From JALYYC01 sp963795805 (lineage in GTDB: Bacteria; Chloroflexota; Dormibacteria; CF-121): a stretch of DNA of 64,000 nt. Shown here piece after piece: positions 8,171 through 16,289 of this stretch (position 1 is the stretch's first letter; the number at the start of each line of letters is the position of its first letter). The position numbers and the translations under genes were made by a program. The stretch is from assembly GCA_963795805.1 (NCBI GenBank), contig CAWCIV010000004.1:496001-560000 (forward strand), given 5' to 3'. The notes under the pieces are model-generated. The model saw only the letters and a program-made list of their open reading frames with translations. It had not been told where the DNA came from and made no database searches.

Positions 8171-9523
8171 ATGGCGCAGGAGACCCTGTTCCCGACCGCC
8201 GGTGAGCCCAGCGCAAAGGACCAGCCGCTCGCGGCACGGATGCGGCCGCAGTCGCTGGACGAGTTCGTCGGCCAGGAGCACCTGGTTGGCCCGGATCATG
8301 AACTCCGGCGGGCCATCGAGGAGGACCGCGTCGGCTCGATGATTCTCTGGGGTCCCCCGGGCAGTGGCAAGACAACGCTGGCCCGGCTGATCGCCCGGGT
8401 GACGTCATCGCACTTCGTGCCGCTGAGCGCGGTCAGCGCGGGCGTCGCCGACCTCCGTCGCCACACGGAAGAGGCCCGCCTGCGACGGGCGCAGGGTGGG
8501 AGGCGGACGATCCTCTTCATTGACGAGATCCATCGATTCAACAAGGGCCAGCAGGATGCCGTCCTCCCGTTCGTCGAGGAGGGCGTGGTCACCCTGATCG
8601 GCGCCACCACGGAGAACCCGTCGTTCGAGGTGAATGCCGCCTTGCTCTCGAGAACGCGCGTCTTTACCCTCGAGGCCCTGGACGACGACGACATCGGCGC
8701 CATCGTCGATCGAGCGTTGCGCGACCCGGGCCACGGGCTCGGCGACAGGTCGATCGACCTGGATCCGGAGGCTCGGGCCGCGCTGGTTCGGGTCGCCAAC
8801 GGCGACGCGCGCGTCGCGCTCAACGGTCTGGAGGCGGCCGCCTTGCTCGCCAGGCCGGTGAAGGGGCGGCGGCACGTCACGGCGGCCATCGTCGAGGAGG
8901 CGGTCCAGCGAAAGAACTTGCTCTACGATCGCGCCGGCGAGGAGCACTACAACATCATTTCTGCGCTGCACAAGAGCCTGCGCGACAGCGACCCCGACGC
9001 CAGCCTCTACTGGCTGGCGCGCATGCTCGAGGCGGGGGAGGATCCGCTCTATGTCGTCCGGCGTCTGATTCGCTTTGCCTCGGAAGACATCGGCATGGCG
9101 GACCCGCAGGCCCTGAGCCAGGCGGTCGCCGCCCAGCAGGCCGCTCACTTCATCGGGATGCCCGAGGCAAATCTGGCCCTGGCGCAGGCGGTCGTCTACC
9201 TGGCGACCGCGCCCAAGAGCAACGCGCTCTATGCCGCGTACGGGCAGGTCCAGGAGGACGTGGCGCGAACGCGTGCCGACCCGGTGCCGCTGCATCTCCG
9301 CAATGCGCCGACCCCCCTGATGCGGAAAATCGGCTACGGGAAGGGGTATCGGTACGCCCATGATTACGACGAGGCCCAGGTCGAGCAGCAGCACCTGCCG
9401 GACGCGATCAAGGATCGAACTTATTACCACCCAACAGACCGTGGCTACGAGAAGACCGTGAAGGAACGCCTGGATGCATTCGCGGCCGCTCGGGTAAAAG
9501 GGGTAAGGCGGGCGGAGGGTTAG
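8171..9523 (+). CDS. rarA: RarA/MgsA AAA+ ATPase
   Basis: RarA is a clamp-loader-related AAA+ protein acting at stalled replication forks. The 450-residue product has an N-terminal LAARMRPQSLDEFVGQEHL, the Walker A motif GPPGSGKTT, the Walker B and box segment FIDEIHRFNKGQQDAVLPF, sensor-1 GATTENPSFEV with ALLSRTRVF, and the RarA-specific tetramerisation C-terminus (FIGMPEANLALAQAVVYLATAPKSNALY). It is full length. Its stop overlaps the convergent SRPBCC gene by 4 bases. No Shine-Dalgarno is present; a TATAGT box sits 6 bases before the ATG. Confidence 0.95.
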   Translation: MAQETLFPTAGEPSAKDQPLAARMRPQSLDEFVGQEHLVGPDHELRRAIEEDRVGSMILWGPPGSGKTTLARLIARVTSSHFVPLSAVSAGVADLRRHTEEARLRRAQGGRRTILFIDEIHRFNKGQQDAVLPFVEEGVVTLIGATTENPSFEVNAALLSRTRVFTLEALDDDDIGAIVDRALRDPGHGLGDRSIDLDPEARAALVRVANGDARVALNGLEAAALLARPVKGRRHVTAAIVEEAVQRKNLLYDRAGEEHYNIISALHKSLRDSDPDASLYWLARMLEAGEDPLYVVRRLIRFASEDIGMADPQALSQAVAAQQAAHFIGMPEANLALAQAVVYLATAPKSNALYAAYGQVQEDVARTRADPVPLHLRNAPTPLMRKIGYGKGYRYAHDYDEAQVEQQHLPDAIKDRTYYHPTDRGYEKTVKERLDAFAAARVKGVRRAEG

Positions 9524-9978
9524 GCCTCGACGCGGGGCCGAAGCGCCCGGTAGCCGTTTGCCATCACCTGCTCGTGATTCTGCGCGAGGAACCGGCCCGC
9601 GAGCGGGGCGATGAGGTTGAGCACCGGATTGGTCGTGGCGACGTCCCAGGCGTAGGTGGCCCGGCACTGCCGGGGCGCCACGTCCGTGAAATCCCAGCGG
9701 CCCGTTCCGACGAGGTCGCCCGACGAGCGAAGGCTGAGGGAGCGGTGGCGATCGACGGTCATGACCTCCAGCGTGTACCGCAAGCTGTACGGCAGGGATC
9801 CCCGGACGACGCATTCGTAGAGTGAGCCAACCGATAGACCGTCACCCCGGAGCAACTGGACGCGGCGGAAGTTCGGCCACCAGTCGGGATAGTGCGCGAG
9901 GTCGAGGACGACCGACCAGGTGCGTGGCACATCGGCCTTGAATTCCCATTCCGTTTTGAAGTGGTACTCGGCCGCCAC
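9520..9978 (-). CDS. SRPBCC/polyketide-cyclase-like protein
   Basis: A 152-residue START-like helix-grip protein. It opens with YHFKTEWEFKADVPRTWSVVLD and has the typical HYPDWWPNFRRVQLL turn, a central YTLEVMTVDRHRSLSL strand pair and a long C-terminal helix with NHEQVMANGYRAL. The family binds hydrophobic ligands in a deep cavity; the ligand and reaction are unknown. The start is GTG 9978, six bases downstream of a TAGAAT box. The gene is divergent from the small membrane gene at 10018. Confidence 0.8.
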   Translation of the reverse strand: MAAEYHFKTEWEFKADVPRTWSVVLDLAHYPDWWPNFRRVQLLRGDGLSVGSLYECVVRGSLPYSLRYTLEVMTVDRHRSLSLRSSGDLVGTGRWDFTDVAPRQCRATYAWDVATTNPVLNLIAPLAGRFLAQNHEQVMANGYRALRPRVEA

Positions 9979-9984
9979 GCAGTC

Positions 9985-9990
9985 ATTCTA
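9985..9990 (-). promoter_or_regulatory. -10 box TAGAAT before the SRPBCC gene
   Basis: Read on the minus strand, six bases lie between this box and the GTG start at 9978. It forms a divergent pair with the box at 10002. Confidence 0.5.
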
Positions 9991-10001
9991 TTAAGGCTTG
10001 T

Positions 10002-10007
10002 TACGAT
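10002..10007 (+). promoter_or_regulatory. -10-like box TACGAT before the small membrane gene
   Basis: Ten bases lie between this box and the GTG at 10018, the same spacing as for meaB. Confidence 0.35.
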
Positions 10008-10017
10008 CCGAGGCGAC

Positions 10018-10299
10018 GTGAGAATCAGCCGGGTCAACATCATCTCGTTGCTGATCACCGCCCTGGTCGGCGTCATTTTCCTGATGCTGGCATTCGAAAC
10101 CTGGGCGCTGCTTACCGGGAATACGCCGATCACGGTCTATGTTCGGGAGGCCGTCCATGCCTTTCCCGGTTGGGCCTTCGCGATCGCGATCGCGATCGGT
10201 ATCGCGTTGGGCCATTTTCTCTGGGGACCCGCCAGGGGCGTCCTGGCGCCGCCGCCACGGCGGTTCGGCCAGACGACCACGCAGTCGCATGCAGATTAG
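10018..10299 (+). CDS. Small two-helix membrane protein, copy 1 of a tandem pair
   Basis: A 93-residue protein of unknown function. The first membrane helix is near residues 7-27 (NIISLLITALVGVIFLMLAF), a short polar loop carries PITVYVREAV, and the second helix (FAIAIAIGIALGHFLW) is followed by a basic tail. It is clearly related to the next gene in length, helix positions and the motifs PIT..VR.AV.A.PG and LGHLFW. GTG 10018 is chosen because it places the first helix at the N-terminus and follows a TACGAT box; the frame is open further upstream but would overlap the divergent SRPBCC gene. Confidence 0.65.
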   Translation: MRISRVNIISLLITALVGVIFLMLAFETWALLTGNTPITVYVREAVHAFPGWAFAIAIAIGIALGHFLWGPARGVLAPPPRRFGQTTTQSHAD

Positions 10300-10501
10300 C
10301 CCGGGCGCCGTCCTCTCGCTGCTGGCGACCATCCTGACCGGGATCGTGTTCGTGATGATGGTGGCGGAGACCGTCGAACTCGGGGCCGGCCGTGACCCGA
10401 TCACGAACCGCGTGCGGGGCGCGGTGCGCGCCTACCCGGGCGTCAGCTACGTGCTGGCGGTCCTCCTGGGGCTCGTGCTCGGCCACCTGTTCTGGCCGTA
10501 G
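10289..10501 (+). CDS. Small two-helix membrane protein, copy 2 of a tandem pair
   Basis: A 70-residue paralogue of the preceding protein. It starts MQISPGAVLSLLATILTG, then has the loop DPITNRVRGAVRAYPGVSY and a second helix ending GLVLGHLFWP. The ATG at 10289 overlaps the stop of copy 1 by 11 bases and lacks a Shine-Dalgarno, so translation is probably coupled. No function is recognised. Similar short helix-loop-helix proteins occur in phages and actinobacteria, but no phage genes are near. Confidence 0.65.
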   Translation: MQISPGAVLSLLATILTGIVFVMMVAETVELGAGRDPITNRVRGAVRAYPGVSYVLAVLLGLVLGHLFWP

Positions 10502-10510
10502 CGTCCGGCC

Positions 10511-11359
10511 GTGCCCCTGACGGTTCTGCCGCTGGTTCTCCTGGCCGCGGTCTGCCACGCCGCCTGGAATGCGCTCTTGAAGGAGTCGGCAAATCCCCTG
10601 TTGCTGTCGGCCCGGGCCGTCGCCTGGGGAACGGGCCTTTCACTCCCGATTGTCCTGGCCGCCTGGTTGATTTCAGGCCGCCCCGGACTGGCGCCCACGG
10701 CCTGGGCATTGGCGGCCATTTCGGCATCGCTCGAACTGGTCTATTTCATCTTCCTGTCGACCGCCTACCAGCGGGGTGAGCTGTCGGTCGTCTATCCGCT
10801 CGCCCGAGGGACCGCCCCGCTGCTGGCCGTGCTGGTTGGCGTCATCCTGCTCCGCGAGCGTCTGCACCTGGTCGCAGCGGGCGGCCTCCTGCTGGTTCTG
10901 GCGGGCATCTGGTCGGTGCGCCGGCCTTCCAGCGCCGCCTCCGGCGTGCTGCTTCCAGCGCTGGCGACCGGCGTCATGATCGCCGCCTATACGTCGCTGG
11001 ACCGGGTGGGGGTCCGGCTGGCGCCGCCGTGGCTCTACGGCTGGATCCTATGGCTGTTTGCCGCGATCTTCCTGGGTGGATATACGCGGTTGCGCGGCCT
11101 CGCAAGGACAGGGGCGAGCGACGTGCCCAGCCTGCCGACATCGATACTGGTCGGCGCGCTCATGACGGCGGCCTATTTCATGATTCTCATGGCCCTGAGT
11201 CTTGCCCCGCTCGCGGTCATCGCGCCCGTGCGCGAGTCCGCGATCGTGCTGGTCACCGCCTGGGGAATCTGGCGCCTGCACGAGCGCCAGGGAGCCTGGC
11301 TCCGCATCGGAGGGGCAGTCGCGATCGTCGTTGGGATCGCCCTGCTTACCTTCGCCTGA
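10511..11359 (+). CDS. EamA/DMT-family transporter
   Basis: A 282-residue inner-membrane protein with about ten hydrophobic segments arranged as two EamA repeats. The first repeat begins LPLVLLAAVCHAAWNALLKES and includes YQRGELSVVYPLARGTAPLLA, the usual S-x-YPLARG motif before a helix. The second repeat starts near residue 155 and includes LAPLAVIAPVRESAIVLVTAWG. Family members export small metabolites such as amino acids or sugars; the substrate is unknown. The start is GTG 10511, ten bases after the preceding gene, so it may belong to the same transcript. Confidence 0.88.
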   Translation: MPLTVLPLVLLAAVCHAAWNALLKESANPLLLSARAVAWGTGLSLPIVLAAWLISGRPGLAPTAWALAAISASLELVYFIFLSTAYQRGELSVVYPLARGTAPLLAVLVGVILLRERLHLVAAGGLLLVLAGIWSVRRPSSAASGVLLPALATGVMIAAYTSLDRVGVRLAPPWLYGWILWLFAAIFLGGYTRLRGLARTGASDVPSLPTSILVGALMTAAYFMILMALSLAPLAVIAPVRESAIVLVTAWGIWRLHERQGAWLRIGGAVAIVVGIALLTFA

Positions 11360-11362
11360 GAA

Positions 11363-11437
<75 letters not shown>

Positions 11438-11481
11438 ATCGGCAATTGCCAATGATACCCTCTCCAGTAGTTCGCGCCCGC

Positions 11482-11555
11482 GCCCTCGTAGCTCAGGGGA
11501 CCAGAGCGCTTCCGTCCTAAGGAAGGCGTCGCAGGTTCGAGTCCTGCCGAGGGCA
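11482..11555 (+). tRNA. tRNA-Arg (CCT)
   Basis: The acceptor stem GCCCTCG pairs with CGAGGGC, discriminator A. The anticodon stem CTTCC/GGAAG encloses GTCCTAA (anticodon CCT). The T arm contains GGTTCGAGTCC. CCA is not encoded directly after the discriminator. It is divergent from tRNA-Pro, 44 bases away. Confidence 0.93.
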
Positions 11556-11568
11556 TTCCATCCTCACT

Positions 11569-11574
11569 TAGCAT
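11569..11574 (+). promoter_or_regulatory. -10 box TAGCAT before the nitrobindin-like gene
   Basis: Six bases lie between the box and the ATG at 11581. Confidence 0.5.
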
Positions 11575-11580
11575 TGCTTC

Positions 11581-12057
11581 ATGGCGTCGACGGCGCTGAA
11601 TCCGGCCCTCGAATCCCTGGCCTTCCTGCTTGGGAGCTGGCGCGGCGAAGGAGCAGGGGAGTACCCGACGATCAAGCCCTTTCGCTACCAGGAAGACGTG
11701 ACCTTCGCGCATAACGGCAAACCGTTTCTTTTCTACACCCAGCGCACCCGGGCGCTCGACGATGGCCATCCCCTGCATGCCGAGTCCGGGTACCTGAGGG
11801 CGGTCGGGGATGATCGCGTCGAGCTCGTGGTGGCGCAGGCAATCGGGTTCGCTGAAGTCAGCCTGGGTCGGATCAGCGGCACGCGGCTTGAACTCCAAAC
11901 CAGTCACCTCGCCCGAACTCCAAGCGCCAAACCTGTGACGGCCATCGCTCGCCGGATCTGGCTCGAGGGCGAGGCGCTCCGCTACGAGCTTGCCATGGCG
12001 ATGTCCGAAGGCGCGCTCGCCGGCCACCTCAGCGCCACCCTCTATCGCATGCCCTAA
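11581..12057 (+). CDS. Nitrobindin-like heme-binding beta-barrel protein (FABP family, DUF1794)
   Basis: A 158-residue, ten-stranded barrel of the THAP4/nitrobindin type. The signature FLLGSWRGEGAGEYPTI is at residues ~16-32, then FRYQEDVTFAHNGKPFLFYTQRT. The C-terminal HLSATLYR carries the His expected to bind heme iron. Characterised relatives bind ferric heme b and react with NO or peroxynitrite. Length is normal. The gene lies directly after tRNA-Arg and ends convergent (4-base overlap) with an SDR gene. Confidence 0.85.
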   Translation: MASTALNPALESLAFLLGSWRGEGAGEYPTIKPFRYQEDVTFAHNGKPFLFYTQRTRALDDGHPLHAESGYLRAVGDDRVELVVAQAIGFAEVSLGRISGTRLELQTSHLARTPSAKPVTAIARRIWLEGEALRYELAMAMSEGALAGHLSATLYRMP

Positions 12058-12842
12058 CGGACGCGATCCTGCGCCCGGCGCACCATCCGGGTGACGAGCG
12101 AACGCGGCGCCAGCCTGACGGAAAAGGGAAACAACTTATTTCCCAATCCCGGGACCACGACGCCCTTCCGCGCCATCACCGCCCGATAGCCCGCCAGGGC
12201 GACCGACGTCGCATCCGCCATTCCTCCTTGCACCAGTCGGGACTCTTCCATCGCGCCTCGAGCCTGAAATTCGGTGCGGGTCACGCCCGGACACAGGGTC
12301 GTGACACTGACCCCGGTTCCTCGAACCTCATTCGCGAGCGCCTCGGAAAACGACAACACGTACGCCTTGCTCGCGTAGTAGACCGCCATCAGGGGTCCCG
12401 GCCCGAAGGCGGCCGTCGAGGCGATATTCAAGATCCGTCCATCGCGTCGTGCGATCATCCCGGGCAGGAACAATTTGGTCAGGTGGGTCAAAGCCACGAT
12501 GTTGACCTGCAACTCCTCGAGCTCCGTCGTGGCGTCCAGCTCTGCAAACAGCCCGTAGGTGGGAAAGCCGGCGTTGTTGACCAGCACGTCGACCTGCACC
12601 CTGGCGGCCCGCAACGCCGACCAGATCGCAGCCGGTGCCTCCGCCTTCGCCAGGTCCGCGGTCAGCACATGCACCGTCACCCCATGATCGCGTCGCAACC
12701 GATCGGCCAGGGCTTCGAGCCGGTCCGTCCGCCGCGCCGTCACCACGCAATCGAATCCGTCGCGGGCAAACAGCGGCGCGAGCTCGTACCCGATCCCGCT
12801 CGAGGCTCCAGTTATCAGGACGGTCTTAGCCATACGGCGCAT
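12054..12842 (-). CDS. Short-chain dehydrogenase/reductase
   Basis: A 262-residue classical SDR. It has the NAD(P)-binding TGASSGIG at residues ~10-17, NNAGF near 91, a conserved Ser in NIASTAAFG, and the catalytic YYASK. An R at the end of strand 2 (VTARRTDRLEAL) favours NADP. The C-terminal part resembles the bacterial SadH/YqjQ-like branch. The substrate is unknown. ATG 12842 and ATG 12833 are both possible. Both overlap the end of the upstream DUF1684 gene, so the two are probably one operon. Confidence 0.88.
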   Translation of the reverse strand: MRRMAKTVLITGASSGIGYELAPLFARDGFDCVVTARRTDRLEALADRLRRDHGVTVHVLTADLAKAEAPAAIWSALRAARVQVDVLVNNAGFPTYGLFAELDATTELEELQVNIVALTHLTKLFLPGMIARRDGRILNIASTAAFGPGPLMAVYYASKAYVLSFSEALANEVRGTGVSVTTLCPGVTRTEFQARGAMEESRLVQGGMADATSVALAGYRAVMARKGVVVPGLGNKLFPFSVRLAPRSLVTRMVRRAQDRVR

Positions 12843-13563
12843 ACACCTGCTCGCCGGCGCGGATCGGCACCGTCAACCAGTTTTCGCGCGGGGGCAGCGG
12901 GCAGGCCCAGCGCTCGTCGTAGGCGCAGGACGGGTTGTACGCATAGTTGAAATCGATCGTAATCGTGAGCGGGGCGGCCTCGAGCACGAGCGCCAGGCCA
13001 TCGGTGTTCTTGATGGTGTCGAACAGATACCGCCCACCGCCGTACGTCTCCTTCCCGGAAGTTCCGTCGCGAAACGGCAGGAATAACCCGGCGCCGTACC
13101 CGACGAGGCTGAAGACGGTCAACCGACAGGGCGTCCCCGCGATCACAAGCGACAGCGCGGCCGCCCTCCGGTACCTGATCACGCCATCGTCGCCACCAGT
13201 GTCGATCTCCACCACCTCGCCCTCGTCGATCGGCGTCAGCGTGCAGGTGATCCGGTACCGGGCGTCAGGCTCGAAATACGTGAGACCGCGAAAGCCGGTC
13301 CGGTTTGCCGCAGGGATTGGCGATTGCGGGTGCGTGCGAAATAACTGATCGCGCCCGGCGCGGAAATCCGAGAGCGCTCGAGCGCCCGTTAACCGGTAGA
13401 GGTCACCGACGCGCCGCCGCCAGTCGACCAGGTCGAGGGTGGCCTGCGCGTCGATGGTGTCAGGCGGGAAGCTCGGCGGCGTGGACCACCGGCTCGCGGT
13501 GCTCGGTGACGGGCGACCCCACGGAAGGAGGAGCCGCGTCTCCGGCTGAACCCGCCGAGCCAT
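12826..13563 (-). CDS. DUF1684 domain protein
   Basis: A protein of about 210-245 residues with the DUF1684 pattern. It has an early WRRRVGDLYRL, a central FRGLTYFEPDARYRI, then FLPFRDGTSGKETYGGGRYL and the strongly conserved end IDFNYAYNPSCAYDERWACPLPPRENWL. The family has no settled function. The start is uncertain: the 13563 start would overlap the helicase gene by about 100 bases, and no ATG, GTG or TTG occurs in frame for a long way past the helicase stop. It is followed by the SDR with a short overlap. Confidence 0.78.
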   Translation of the reverse strand: MARRVQPETRLLLPWGRPSPSTASRWSTPPSFPPDTIDAQATLDLVDWRRRVGDLYRLTGARALSDFRAGRDQLFRTHPQSPIPAANRTGFRGLTYFEPDARYRITCTLTPIDEGEVVEIDTGGDDGVIRYRRAAALSLVIAGTPCRLTVFSLVGYGAGLFLPFRDGTSGKETYGGGRYLFDTIKNTDGLALVLEAAPLTITIDFNYAYNPSCAYDERWACPLPPRENWLTVPIRAGEQVYAPYG

Positions 13564-16060
13564 TTACCTGGCTCCCGCCGGGTGCGCCGCTGCTGCCACC
13601 GCCGAACCCGCCCCGCCGACGTCCGCGCCGCCGCCGGTACTTGCGTGGCGCGCCGGGCGTCACATCCGGGCTGGGGCCATCGGTGGTCTCGCCTGCCGTT
13701 GGGGCGGGGGCCACGCCGTCCGCGGTGCCTGCGGCTCCCGGAGCGCCCGCGGTGATCGGTGGCCGCGCCCCAAAGCCCCCGCGGCGGCGCCGGCGGGAGG
13801 GCCGCACGCCCGGCGTCGCCGGGTGCGGCTGGCGTCGGCCGCTGGTCCGCCGTCCCCCGACGGCCGCGTCCATCGCGTGCAGCGCCCCGATGCCGGCAAC
13901 GCGCCCTTCGCGCTCGACGTGTTCGAGAAGCGGCCGGTAGAGATCGTTGCCCTCGCGCCCGGTCATCGTCTCGATGTCGCCGACGACGACGAGCAGTTGC
14001 TTCGCGCGCGAGATCGCGACGTTGAGCCGCTGCGCCTTCTTCAGGAATCCGATTCGTTCCGCCTCGTTGCTTCGGACCAGGCTGAGGATGACGACGTCAG
14101 CCTCCTCCCCCTCGAAGGCGTCAACGGTGTCCACCGCCAATCCGGGGAGTGCGACCATCCGCAGCTCCCGGCGCAGCTGGGTCACCTGGTCCTGGTACAT
14201 CGCGATCACCGCGACCCGGAGCTGGTCCTGCCCCAACCGCTGGAGATGGCGGACCACGCGGCCGACCGCCTCGATCTCGGCACGGTTCGAGATGCTGCCG
14301 GAGCCACCCTTCTTCTCCCGGCCGCGAATCGTCAGCCAGGTCAGATTTCGGTTGAAGGGCCAGGGCAGTGGCGAGCGAAGCGCCGCCATCTCCGGCGAGT
14401 TGCGCAGCCGTCCGTCGTAGGAGGCGACCGAGACATAGCTGCCAATCGGGGCTGCCATCCGGTACTGCTCGTCGAGCATGACCACGTTCGTCTCCGGGAC
14501 CACCGCCCAGCTCAGCTCGAAGAAGCTCGCATCCCGCACCAGGGTCCTCGCCTCTTCGCCATCGACCGGAAACGCGGCCGCGCTCTCGTCCAACACCGGC
14601 GGCAGCTGGCGGTGGTCACCGACCAGCAGCCAGCGGGGCGCCAGCCGCAGCAGCGGCAGCGTCTCGGTGAAGCGCACCTTGTTGGCCTCGTCGAGGATCA
14701 GCCAGTCGAACATCTCCGCTTCCTTGCAGGCGAGCGCGATCCGGTTGACCGTGCCGAACACCACGTGGGCGGTCCGCACCCGCGGATCGTCGGCCTCCAC
14801 GATGCTGGCCCGGAACTTGGGATCGACCTTCTCCGGCTCGGCGATGCGCACCATGCGGAGCGAGTCGAGACCCTGCAAGCGCTCCTGGGCGTTGTCCACG
14901 GCGGTGTTCGCATGCGAGCTCATCAGGATCCGCACGTTGGGATCGCGCGCCACCAGTTCGCGAACCGTCTCGACGATCGAGGTTGTCTTGCCGGTGCCGG
15001 GGGGTCCCTGGACCAGCTGCATACTGCCCGGGAACAGGTTTACCGCGCTGCAGACGGCGCGACGCTGGCTCGGGTTGAGCCGCTCGTCGAAGGGCGCCAT
15101 CTCGGCGTTGCCGGGAGGCAGCACCTCGTCCGGCGCGATCAGGAGCGCGGCGACCCGCCGCAGGCTGATGTCGCCGTTCGGGAAGCCGTTCAGCGTCCGC
15201 TGCTGCACCTCGACGACCGCGGTGATTGGCTGCGGGCGAATCGTTCCGGGGCCGAGCATGCCCTCCTCGCGGAGCTTGACCAGCCAGCGCCGGCCCCCGC
15301 CCTCGCCGTGGAGCAGCGCGCCCTCGCGCTCAGCACCATGACCGGCCTTGATGATGACCCGGTCGCCCTCTTTGAAGCTGCCTCGGCGGGCCAGCACGAT
15401 CAAGGCGCCGGCGGCACGGTCCCCATTCGTCGAGCCGCAGACGGTGCACTTCGCGCCGTTGACCTGCAGGCTGTCGCACTTGCTACAGATGAACCCCTCG
15501 GTTTCGACCTCGAAGGGCCGCGCATCCTGCTCCGCCTGCCAGGCGAGCCACTGGCGCTCGTGGTTGGCGAAGGCCTGCCCGGCGAGAACCAGCGGCAGCT
15601 GCGACGCCTCGTCCAGCGCGGTCAGCTGGCGCCGGACCCAGTCGTCCTCGGGCGCGTAGGGGGCCGCCGCCGACGCCACCTCCGAGACCTCGATCGTGAG
15701 CACGTCGCCGGCGTCCTTGCTCGGGTCCGGGTCGGGCTGAACCCGTTCCACGACGAAAGCCAGGTCGCGGCCCGGCACGCCGTACAGCTGCCCGACCAGG
15801 CCGAAGCGCTCGATGGTGGTTTCGGTGCGCTTCTGCAGGTTCAGGGTGTAGCGCACCGGCGAATGGCGGATGTCGACGTAGCCGTCACCCTCCGTCGCGC
15901 CCCGGAGCAGCTGGATCAACGCGTCGTGTTCCAGGTGCGCCAGGAGGGTCTCCGCCTGGCTGCCGGGCGCCGTCCAGACGTGCAACTGCACAGCGGTGAC
16001 GTCTGGCGCGCGGTGGGCAAACGGGGACCCCGCAACTACAGGCGGTAACCGTAAGGTCAA
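13460..16060 (-). CDS. UPF1/DNA2-like superfamily 1 helicase with zinc ribbon and RG-rich tail
   Basis: An 866-residue helicase. An N-terminal region with a CSKC...CTVCG zinc ribbon near residues 200-220 precedes two RecA domains. Motifs: I GPPGTGKTTS, Ia LMSSHANTAVDNA, II LDEAN, III VGDHRQLPPV, IV LDEQYRM, V VDAFEGEEADVVI, VI LNVAISRAK. The order matches the UPF1/SMUBP2/DNA2 group (5'-3' SF1B). The last 130 residues are low-complexity and rich in Arg, Gly, Ala and Pro (RRRRRGGFG, RRRGRRRGGFGGG), suggesting nucleic-acid contacts. TTG 16060 is chosen because AAGGAG precedes it by 5 bases and the sequence upstream looks non-coding. Motif II reads DEAN instead of the usual DEAA/DEAS. Confidence 0.9.
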   Translation of the reverse strand: MTLRLPPVVAGSPFAHRAPDVTAVQLHVWTAPGSQAETLLAHLEHDALIQLLRGATEGDGYVDIRHSPVRYTLNLQKRTETTIERFGLVGQLYGVPGRDLAFVVERVQPDPDPSKDAGDVLTIEVSEVASAAAPYAPEDDWVRRQLTALDEASQLPLVLAGQAFANHERQWLAWQAEQDARPFEVETEGFICSKCDSLQVNGAKCTVCGSTNGDRAAGALIVLARRGSFKEGDRVIIKAGHGAEREGALLHGEGGGRRWLVKLREEGMLGPGTIRPQPITAVVEVQQRTLNGFPNGDISLRRVAALLIAPDEVLPPGNAEMAPFDERLNPSQRRAVCSAVNLFPGSMQLVQGPPGTGKTTSIVETVRELVARDPNVRILMSSHANTAVDNAQERLQGLDSLRMVRIAEPEKVDPKFRASIVEADDPRVRTAHVVFGTVNRIALACKEAEMFDWLILDEANKVRFTETLPLLRLAPRWLLVGDHRQLPPVLDESAAAFPVDGEEARTLVRDASFFELSWAVVPETNVVMLDEQYRMAAPIGSYVSVASYDGRLRNSPEMAALRSPLPWPFNRNLTWLTIRGREKKGGSGSISNRAEIEAVGRVVRHLQRLGQDQLRVAVIAMYQDQVTQLRRELRMVALPGLAVDTVDAFEGEEADVVILSLVRSNEAERIGFLKKAQRLNVAISRAKQLLVVVGDIETMTGREGNDLYRPLLEHVEREGRVAGIGALHAMDAAVGGRRTSGRRQPHPATPGVRPSRRRRRGGFGARPPITAGAPGAAGTADGVAPAPTAGETTDGPSPDVTPGAPRKYRRRRGRRRGGFGGGSSGAPGGSQVNGSAGSAGDAAPPSVGSPVTEHREPVVHAAELPA

Positions 16061-16177
16061 TGGCGCTCCTTGTGGCGCATATGATTGGGCCTGGCTTTCA
16101 CAGGTGGGCCGACGGCTAATACCCCTCGGCGGCGCGTCGGACAGGCGCAACTGCTGGAGCCTGTTTGACCCGGCCTC

Positions 16178-16206
16178 AGTATAGCGCCAATCGAGTCGTC
16201 CGCCAA
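16178..16206 (-). promoter_or_regulatory. Sigma-70-type promoter of the helicase gene
   Basis: On the minus strand, TTGGCG (16206-16201) and TATACT (16183-16178) are separated by exactly 17 bases. It predicts a leader of about 110 bases before TTG 16060. Confidence 0.65.
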
Positions 16207-16237
16207 CTGGTTGGGTAAACCGTTACGGGAGTGGGGG

Positions 16238-16267
16238 TTGGAACTCCGGAAATGGCCGAATTAGAAT
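16238..16267 (+). promoter_or_regulatory. Sigma-70-type promoter of the GT2 gene
   Basis: TTGGAA (16238-16243) and TAGAAT (16262-16267) are 18 bases apart. A GAGGAA ribosome site lies shortly before GTG 16290. It overlaps back-to-back with the helicase promoter region. Confidence 0.55.
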
Positions 16268-16289
16268 CAGAGAGCTTTTTGAGGAACGG

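Noticed and set aside
10448..10727. Minus-strand frames opposite the DMT transporter start
   Set aside because: Pro/Arg/Ala-rich composition with no start signal; shadows of the plus-strand genes.
13823..16048. 741-codon open frame on the plus strand opposite the helicase
   Set aside because: All helicase motifs are on the minus strand; this frame has no motif and shows third-position GC-driven openness.
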